From DATGKG01 sp963783145 (lineage in GTDB: Bacteria; Desulfobacterota; Binatia; Binatales; Binataceae): a stretch of 64,000 bases of DNA. Location: the NCBI GenBank assembly GCA_963783145.1, contig CAWAMM010000004.1, forward strand, positions 248,001 to 312,000, written 5' to 3'. Positions 59,009-64,000 of this stretch are shown here, one piece after another. Both the position numbers and the translations under genes were made by a program. Position 1 is the first letter of the stretch; each line of letters begins with the position of its first letter. The notes beneath the pieces are model-generated. The model was not told the DNA's origin. It worked only from the letters and a program-made list of their open reading frames with translations, and searched no databases.

Positions 59009-59819
59009 GCGAAACTCCCGCTTGAGGATGCGTTAACGGTTCGGCCTCTGGCGCCCGATACCAACGCGCAAGGACCGCCATGATCGCGCACAGATAAACC
59101 AGGCCGCCCGGGACCCACATCAGCAGGCCGCCGAATTCCTGATCGGCTTCAGTAGTCAGGCCCCACGAATGACGCAGCGCATCGAGAATTCCGAGGCTGT
59201 CCTCCGGATGTAGATACGCGGTGTATAGGCCGACCGGCGCGAAGGTGATGAGGATGCCGAGCACGCCGGTCACCAGCATCGCGGCGCCAAGGTACGCGAA
59301 TGCCGCGCCATGACTCATCCGCGAATCCTCGAGCGGCGCGACAATCGGCCACCAGAAAATCGTCGCGGTGACGAGGAACGTCAGATGCTCAAAGATGTGC
59401 AGCGGTTCGCTCGCCAGCGTTGCATCGTAAAATCGCGGCAGATGCCAGATCCACAGCGCCGCCATCCCGAGCGTCCATGCAAGCAAAGGATTTCGCAGCG
59501 CGCGCTCAACCGTTCCCAACGCGGGAACCTTTACGATCGATGCTGCCAGCTGGCGTGGGATGCCGAGAATCAGCAGCGGCGGAACGGCTAGGACCAGCAC
59601 CATGTGCTGGAGCATGTGCGCGCTGAAGAGGTAGTCATCGGAGAGCACATCGAGCGGCGAGATAAGCGCGAGGAGCATCACCAGGTCGCCGAGGAGGAAC
59701 CATCTGGCAGGCGCGAGACTGGGGCGGCAGGCGATCGCATAAACAATCGCCAGCGCCACGCATCCGACGATCACCGACGGATCCGGGTCCCACGCGGTTG
59801 CGATGCGCCATCCAATCAC
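58998..59819 (-). CDS. ctaG: cytochrome c oxidase assembly protein, CtaG (caa3 type)
   Basis: This 273-residue polytopic protein has about seven transmembrane helices. CtaG (Bacillus/caa3-type) marks are SPLDVLSDDYLFSAHMLQHMVLVLAVPPLLILG and WWPIVAPLEDS, with a His-rich helix likely handling copper. It is needed for building the CuB or CuA centre. The start is GTG 59819, with a 4-base overlap with the ctaE stop (GTGA) and GGGGAG upstream; the frame remains open far upstream over ctaE but is antisense to nothing. Confidence 0.88.
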   Translation of the reverse strand: MIGWRIATAWDPDPSVIVGCVALAIVYAIACRPSLAPARWFLLGDLVMLLALISPLDVLSDDYLFSAHMLQHMVLVLAVPPLLILGIPRQLAASIVKVPALGTVERALRNPLLAWTLGMAALWIWHLPRFYDATLASEPLHIFEHLTFLVTATIFWWPIVAPLEDSRMSHGAAFAYLGAAMLVTGVLGILITFAPVGLYTAYLHPEDSLGILDALRHSWGLTTEADQEFGGLLMWVPGGLVYLCAIMAVLARWYRAPEAEPLTHPQAGVSHGI

Positions 59820-60385
59820 GATGCCACCGCTCCCCACAAATAGACGACGCTGAAGACCACCACCCAGACCGCGTCGACGAAATGCCAGTACCATTCGACC
59901 GCGCCGAAGCCGTCGCTTGTCTGTTCGTGCAGTTTGCCCGCGCGCGCGAGGCCGAGCGTGACGCATAGTGCGACCAGCCCGATTATCACGTGCAGGCCGT
60001 GAAATCCGGTCAGCGTGAAAAATGTCGTCGCGAAGAGGTTGCGGCTCACGGTCACACCGCTAGTGAGCAGGTCGTAGTACTCGGTTGCCTGCCCGAACAT
60101 GAACAGCACGCCGAGTGCGATCGTGATCGAAAGCCACAGCATCAGGCCGCCGCGGTCGGAACGGCGCGCCGCGCGCGAGGCCATCCAGATCGTCGCGCTG
60201 CTGGAAAACAACGCGAGGCTGAACATCCCGGTGCGTATGGTATTGAGCGCGGTTGCCGCGGTCGGTCCCGGACCCGGATACGCATGGTAGTAGACGTACG
60301 CGATGATCAGCAGCAGGAAAAAGTTCATCTCCGACAGGATGAACAGCCCGACGCCGATTTTGCCGCGCTCGCGGATGCTGATCAT
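59816..60385 (-). CDS. ctaE: cytochrome c oxidase subunit III
   Basis: This 189-residue protein has five transmembrane helices, the short form of subunit III. Family marks are EMNFFLLLIIAYVYYHAY, FTLTGFHGLHVIIGLV and AVEWYWHFVDAVWVVVFSVVYLW. It stabilises the oxidase and proton uptake. It overlaps ctaD by 4 bp and ctaG by 4 bp, so the operon is tightly coupled. Confidence 0.94.
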   Translation of the reverse strand: MISIRERGKIGVGLFILSEMNFFLLLIIAYVYYHAYPGPGPTAATALNTIRTGMFSLALFSSSATIWMASRAARRSDRGGLMLWLSITIALGVLFMFGQATEYYDLLTSGVTVSRNLFATTFFTLTGFHGLHVIIGLVALCVTLGLARAGKLHEQTSDGFGAVEWYWHFVDAVWVVVFSVVYLWGAVAS

Positions 60386-62037
60386 GCGCCGGCCACCTTT
60401 TCATCCGCGCGGTCCGGATGCGCGAGGTCCCACAGCGGGCGGCGTCCGTGCACGGGCGGCACGCGATCGAAGTTTTCCGGCGGCGGCGGCGAGGTCGTCG
60501 CCCATTCCAGCGTCCACGCGTCCCACGGATTGTCGCCGGCCAGGTCGCCATTGGCGAGGCTGGTATAGATGTTCCACAGAAAAACCAGCACCGAAATTCC
60601 GAGCACAAACGCGCCCAGCGACGAGATCTGATTCATTACGGCCCAGCCGGGCAAATCGGGGTAGGTGAAGACTCGGCGCGGCATCCCCGCCAGGCCGAGA
60701 ATGTGCTGCACGAAGAAGGTCATGTTGAAGCCGATGAAGACCAGCCAGAAGTTCCACACGCCGAGGCGCTCGGACATCATGCGGCCGGAGAATTTCGGGA
60801 ACCAATAATAAAATCCCGCGAAGATTCCGAACACGCTTCCGCCAAACAGTACGTAGTGAAAATGCGCCACCAGGTAGTAGGTGTCGGTCAGTTGCCAGTC
60901 GAGCGGAAAGACCGCGAAGCTGATGCCCGAAAGCCCGCCGATGGTGAAGGTGATGAGGAACGCGACCGCGAACATCATCGCGGTGGTGAAGCGAATCCGG
61001 CCGCCATACAACGTCGCAGTCCAGTTGAAAATCTTGATCCCGGTCGGCACCGCAATCAGCATGCTGGAGAAGCCGAAGGCGAGGTTGGCGATGCGACTCA
61101 TGCCGACCGTGAACATGTGATGCGCCCATACGGTGAAGCTCAGGAACGCGATCGCCACGCTCGATCCGGCGACGAATTCATAGCCGAAAATCGGCTTGCC
61201 CGAGAACACCGGTATCACTTCCGAGATGATCCCGAAGGCCGGCAGGATCATGATGTAGACCTCGGGATGCCCGAAGGCCCAGAAGTAGTGCTGCCACAGG
61301 ATCGCGGAGCCGCCCCAGGCCGGATCGAGCACGTGCGCATTGAAAAAGCGATCGATCAACAGAATCGCCAACGCGGCGTTGAGCAAAGGCAGCGCGCCGA
61401 TCATGAGAAATGAGTTGACCAGCGTCATCCACACGAACAGCGGAAGCCGCCGGATGGTCAAGCCTGGCACGCGCAGGCAGATGATGGTGACCGTGAAGTT
61501 AATCGCCGCCGCCAGCGTGCCGATCCCGATGCAGGCCAGCCCGACGACCCAATAATCGACACCGGCGAGAGATGAGTAGGCTTTTTCGCTCAGTGGAGTG
61601 TAGGCGAACCATCCCGCGCTGGATGCGCCGCCGGCGAGGAAGCTGAAATACAAGATGACGCCGCCGAACAGCTGGATCCAGAAGCTGAGGGCATTGAGCC
61701 GCGGGAACGCCATGTCGCGCGCGCCGATCATCAGCGGAATCACGTAGGTGGAAAAGCCGGTCAGCATCGGCATCACGAACAAAAAGATCATCGTGGTGCC
61801 GTGCATGGTGAACATTTGATCGAAGGTTTCCGGCGAGACGAGGTGCAAGCCCGGCGCGAGGAGCTGGATGCGAATCACCAGCGCCTCGATCCCGCCGACC
61901 AGGAAAAAGAACATCGACGAGATCATATAGAGGATGCCGATCTGCTTGTGATCGACCGACGCGACCCAGGTCAGCAGCCCTTCGCGCTCGGAGGCGACCA
62001 GACTCGGCGCAACTCCCGCCTCTACAATCTGGCTCAT
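60382..62037 (-). CDS. ctaD: cytochrome c oxidase subunit I (heme-copper oxidase)
   Basis: This 551-residue catalytic subunit has about 12 transmembrane helices. Redox ligands are visible: the heme a His in FTMHGTTMIF, the CuB site WQHYFWAFGHPEVYIM (His-Pro-Glu-Val-Tyr with the cross-linked Tyr), the CuB His pair in WAHHMF, and the heme a/a3 histidines in VAHFHYVLFGG. The set is that of an A-type caa3 oxidase that reduces oxygen to water and pumps protons. The start follows ctaC with a 4-bp overlap. Confidence 0.97.
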   Translation of the reverse strand: MSQIVEAGVAPSLVASEREGLLTWVASVDHKQIGILYMISSMFFFLVGGIEALVIRIQLLAPGLHLVSPETFDQMFTMHGTTMIFLFVMPMLTGFSTYVIPLMIGARDMAFPRLNALSFWIQLFGGVILYFSFLAGGASSAGWFAYTPLSEKAYSSLAGVDYWVVGLACIGIGTLAAAINFTVTIICLRVPGLTIRRLPLFVWMTLVNSFLMIGALPLLNAALAILLIDRFFNAHVLDPAWGGSAILWQHYFWAFGHPEVYIMILPAFGIISEVIPVFSGKPIFGYEFVAGSSVAIAFLSFTVWAHHMFTVGMSRIANLAFGFSSMLIAVPTGIKIFNWTATLYGGRIRFTTAMMFAVAFLITFTIGGLSGISFAVFPLDWQLTDTYYLVAHFHYVLFGGSVFGIFAGFYYWFPKFSGRMMSERLGVWNFWLVFIGFNMTFFVQHILGLAGMPRRVFTYPDLPGWAVMNQISSLGAFVLGISVLVFLWNIYTSLANGDLAGDNPWDAWTLEWATTSPPPPENFDRVPPVHGRRPLWDLAHPDRADEKVAGA

Positions 62038-62969
62038 TTCAAGCCCTCCAGATATGCGACCAGTTGATGCGCCTCGTCATTGGTAAGTTTGAAGTCGGGC
62101 ATGTGGCTGTCAGGTTTTATCGCATTCGGTTCTTTCAGCCATCGATAAAGTTCCTCGGGCGTGTTGCGCGCCGCCTCGCCCGCCAGCATTTCGCGGCTCG
62201 CGAGATGGGTCAGGTCGGGTCCGACGGTCTGATTCCCGGCGGTGCCCGCGATGGTGTGGCAGTTCACGCAGGTCTTGTCGGCGAAGAGATGCGCGCCCGC
62301 GACCGCTTCGGGCGCCGATGGCATCGAAGGCACCACCAGTTGCGCCCGTTGCCATGCATCGAAGTCGGGCTGGCTCTGCGCGATGACCCGGAAACGCATC
62401 CAGGTATGTTCGACGCCGCAAAACTCCGCGCATTCGCCCATGTAGGTGCCGGGCGCGTCGGCCTGGATCCATAGCGTATTAGGATGACCGGGAACCGCGT
62501 CGATTTTGCGGCCCAGTTCCGGCGCCCAGAAATCGTGGATGACGTCGGCGGATTGCAAATCGATGAGAATCGGCTTGCCGACCGGAATGTGAATCTCGTT
62601 GGCCGCCACCACGCCCGAGGCGGGATAGTTGATCTCCCACCACCATTGATGGCCGATCACCTGGAGGTCGGGTTTGCGGCCGTCGGGAATCGGGGCGTCG
62701 GCAGCGCTGTCGGCATACATCATGAAAACCGAGAGCGTCGCGAGAATGCCGAACGGGATCAGCGTCCACGCGATTTCAAGCGCGTTCCATCCGAAGATCT
62801 GGCGCGCTTCGGGAGCGCCGGGACGGTCGCGGAAGCGCACGATCATAAAAGTTATGAGCCCTGACACCAGCAGAAAAATCGCGGCGAGAACGATCAGCAC
62901 GCCGATCAACAGCGCCGTCAGCGCGTGCGCTTGTGGGGAGGCGGGCGAGAATGTCGGAATCGCGTCCAT
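62034..62969 (-). CDS. ctaC: cytochrome c oxidase subunit II with fused cytochrome c (caa3 type)
   Basis: This 311-residue subunit has two N-terminal membrane helices, a CuA cupredoxin domain (QWWWEINYP; ligands in GECAEFCGVEHTWM) and a C-terminal cytochrome c domain with CVNCH and the heme Met in KPDSHMPDF. It accepts electrons from the bc complex and passes them to subunit I. It is the first gene of the reverse-strand operon, with ~210 bp of upstream DNA separating it from the divergent VapBC pair. No lipobox is evident. Confidence 0.96.
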   Translation of the reverse strand: MDAIPTFSPASPQAHALTALLIGVLIVLAAIFLLVSGLITFMIVRFRDRPGAPEARQIFGWNALEIAWTLIPFGILATLSVFMMYADSAADAPIPDGRKPDLQVIGHQWWWEINYPASGVVAANEIHIPVGKPILIDLQSADVIHDFWAPELGRKIDAVPGHPNTLWIQADAPGTYMGECAEFCGVEHTWMRFRVIAQSQPDFDAWQRAQLVVPSMPSAPEAVAGAHLFADKTCVNCHTIAGTAGNQTVGPDLTHLASREMLAGEAARNTPEELYRWLKEPNAIKPDSHMPDFKLTNDEAHQLVAYLEGLK

Positions 62970-63181
62970 GCCAAATCAGGTTCAGGTTCGGTCAACCAGT
63001 CGAATCAGTTGGCGCAATTTTGAAAACGTACAAACGGTACCGCGCAAGTCCGCTGATTCGCAAGACATGCCCGATGAAAATCCACGCGATGTTACGCCGC
63101 GGTTAATTGCCACGACGGTGCAAAGCGGCACCCCGTCCGTATCTCCTATCGATGTGTATAAGGATCGGCTAAAATACACAC

Positions 63182-63391
63182 ATGCGGACCAACATCGTCA
63201 TCGACGATCAATTGATGAAGCAGGCAATGCGCGCTTCAGGCGCCAAAACCAAACGTGATGCAGTGGAACATGCGCTGCGACTGGTAGTGCGTTTGGCGGA
63301 ACAAGAGCGATTGATTCGTTCAACGCGCGGCAAGCTGCACTGGGAAGGCGATCTGGCTGAAATGCGGCGCGAGCGGTCGCCCAAGCGATGA
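63182..63391 (+). CDS. VapB-type antitoxin
   Basis: This 69-residue antitoxin has a ribbon-helix-helix start (MRTNIVIDDQLMKQAMRASGAKTKRDAVEHAL) in the VapB family pattern, then the toxin-binding tail (GKLHWEGDLAEMRRER). A TAAAAT -10 box at 63170-63175 puts transcription start at or next to the ATG, and there is no Shine-Dalgarno, so a leaderless mRNA is likely. The VapC gene starts 4 bases before its stop. Confidence 0.9.
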   Translation: MRTNIVIDDQLMKQAMRASGAKTKRDAVEHALRLVVRLAEQERLIRSTRGKLHWEGDLAEMRRERSPKR

Positions 63392-63780
63392 TCGTGGTTG
63401 ACTCCTCAGTATGGATCGACCATTTCAACGGTCGCAGCAGTCCATCGCTTGAGTTGCTGGATGGCTTATCCGGCTCGCAGCTTCTGGTTGGGGACCTCAT
63501 AATGGCTGAGGTCCTCCAAGGCTTTCGCAAGGAAAGTGAGTTCCATCGAGCCTGGGAAGCTCTTGCGGCCTTCGAATTCCGTTCGATGGTCGGTCGCGAC
63601 ATCGCAATCGCGGCGGCCCGAAACCATCGGCTCCTGCGCCAGCGCGGCGTTACGCCGCGCGGCACCATCGGCACGATGATCGCGACATTCTGCATCGTCA
63701 ACGGACATCAGCTGCTCCACAGCGATCGCGATTTCGATCCTTTCGCGAGGTATCTGGAATTGCAGGTCGTCCTCGCCTAG
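63388..63780 (+). CDS. VapC-type PIN toxin lacking one conserved acidic residue
   Basis: This 130-residue PIN-domain protein has Asp5 (VVDSSVWIDHF), Glu41 (GDLIMAEVLQGF) and the C-terminal Asp of LLHSDRDFDPF. At the third acidic position it reads GTIGTMIATF with Gly95, where relatives have Asp (GTxDxxIA). A single-base change (GAC to GGC) would explain it. The toxin is probably weakened or inactive, but loss is not proven. It overlaps vapB by 4 bp. Confidence 0.9.
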   Translation: MIVVDSSVWIDHFNGRSSPSLELLDGLSGSQLLVGDLIMAEVLQGFRKESEFHRAWEALAAFEFRSMVGRDIAIAAARNHRLLRQRGVTPRGTIGTMIATFCIVNGHQLLHSDRDFDPFARYLELQVVLA

Positions 63781-63804
63781 CGCCTACCAGCTTTCTTTGT
63801 CTGG

Positions 63805-63842
63805 TTCCCTTTCCACTTTAGGGGAAGGGGCTAGGGGTTAGG
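63805..63842. repeat. dispersed TTAGGGG repeat
   Basis: TTCCCTTTCC-ACTTTA-GGGGAAGGGG followed by CTAGGGGTTAGGT is almost the same as 13394-13432, including the ACTTTA loop. Confidence 0.85.
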
Positions 63843-63848
63843 TTTTTG

Positions 63849-63880
63849 AGAGAGCCTGAACATCGATGTTCAGGCTCTCT
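63849..63880. terminator. 32-base palindromic terminator between convergent genes
   Basis: AGAGAGCCTGAACATC and its exact inverted copy form a perfect 16-bp-per-arm palindrome. It is preceded by TTTTT and lies between vapC and the convergent partial gene, so it may work for both. Confidence 0.7.
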
Positions 63881-63903
63881 TAGTTAGACGGTCAGTCTGG
63901 ACT

Positions 63904-64000
63904 CTAGAACTGCGCGTACCAGGGCGTTTCGTGCGGGTCCTGAATCTGGAAGTTGATGTTGAAGGCCGTCAGCAGCGTGCCCTGCGCATGCTGGAGGTTG
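63904..64000 (-). CDS. C-terminal end of an unrecognised reverse-strand protein
   Basis: Only the last 31 codons are in the window, reading into a TAG stop at 63904-63906. The peptide includes TLLTAFNINFQIQDPHET and ends PWYAQF. The composition is plausible for a real protein and a palindromic terminator follows, but the fragment is too short to assign. Confidence 0.5.
   Translation of the reverse strand, partial: NLQHAQGTLLTAFNINFQIQDPHETPWYAQF

Noticed and set aside
60418..61413. Forward open frame of about 330 codons opposite ctaD
   Set aside because: His/Arg/Glu-rich shadow of a transmembrane gene, no family match.

Overview
The window is a high-GC, gene-dense piece of a bacterial chromosome, probably from an uncultured soil or water Gram-negative. 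The signs are a bc complex with a caa3-type oxidase, acyl-CoA and SDR enzymes, an O-antigen ligase, a Bacillus-type purSQL/purF set and very large CSLREA surface proteins. A Binatota-like or deltaproteobacterial lineage would fit, but no rRNA or tRNA was found to fix the taxonomy. Many intergenic gaps carry short palindromic GGGGAAGGGG/TTAGGGG-type dispersed repeats.

Layout. 1-888: 3'-truncated SPFH/band-7 gene. 1157-9813: nucleotide block of dut, purB, a PPOX flavoprotein on the other strand, then the purC-purS-purQ-purL-purF operon. 9865-10600: DUF29 gene followed by a decayed second copy of the purF 3' end. 10599-12138: tandem SDR duplicates. 12302-18378: rhodanese, PduO-type adenosyltransferase, MBL-fold hydrolase, small membrane protein, ligA, an orphan Phd-type antitoxin and glyA. 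18565-25158: SnoaL-like protein, 2-hydroxyacid dehydrogenase, NDP-forming acyl-CoA synthetase, alcohol dehydrogenase, GFA protein and response regulator. 25331-28345: secreted beta-helix protein and O-antigen ligase. 28589-31311: molybdopterin oxidoreductase with an HxlR regulator.

31533-49880 is the striking accessory region. It holds three giant CSLREA/beta-helix proteins with Thr/Pro stalks and paired C-terminal modules. One of them is split by two frameshifts. Between and beside them lie a CHRD protein, an alpha/beta-hydrolase pseudogene and a small secreted protein. Two of the giants share a structured 5' leader.

50017-51301: small membrane protein and a Phd/PIN toxin-antitoxin pair bracketed by related repeats. 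51617-56851: epoxide-hydrolase-like enzyme, nitrate-reductase-associated protein, MaoC, SDR, VOC, MFS and a frameshifted enoyl-CoA hydratase. A 40-bp sequence upstream of the hydrolase is nearly identical to one upstream of the molybdopterin/HxlR operon, suggesting a shared operator. 56909-62969: reverse-strand respiratory operon ctaC-ctaD-ctaE-ctaG-small membrane protein-Rieske-cytochrome b/c fusion. 63182-63780: VapBC pair whose toxin lacks one expected acidic residue. The window ends in the C-terminus of an unrecognised reverse-strand gene.

The main findings are the CSLREA stalk-protein cluster with its shared leader RNA-like element, the duplicated 40-bp operator candidate, the purF 3' remnant around the DUF29 gene, and a 283-bp element with 50-bp inverted ends between purB and the PPOX gene.
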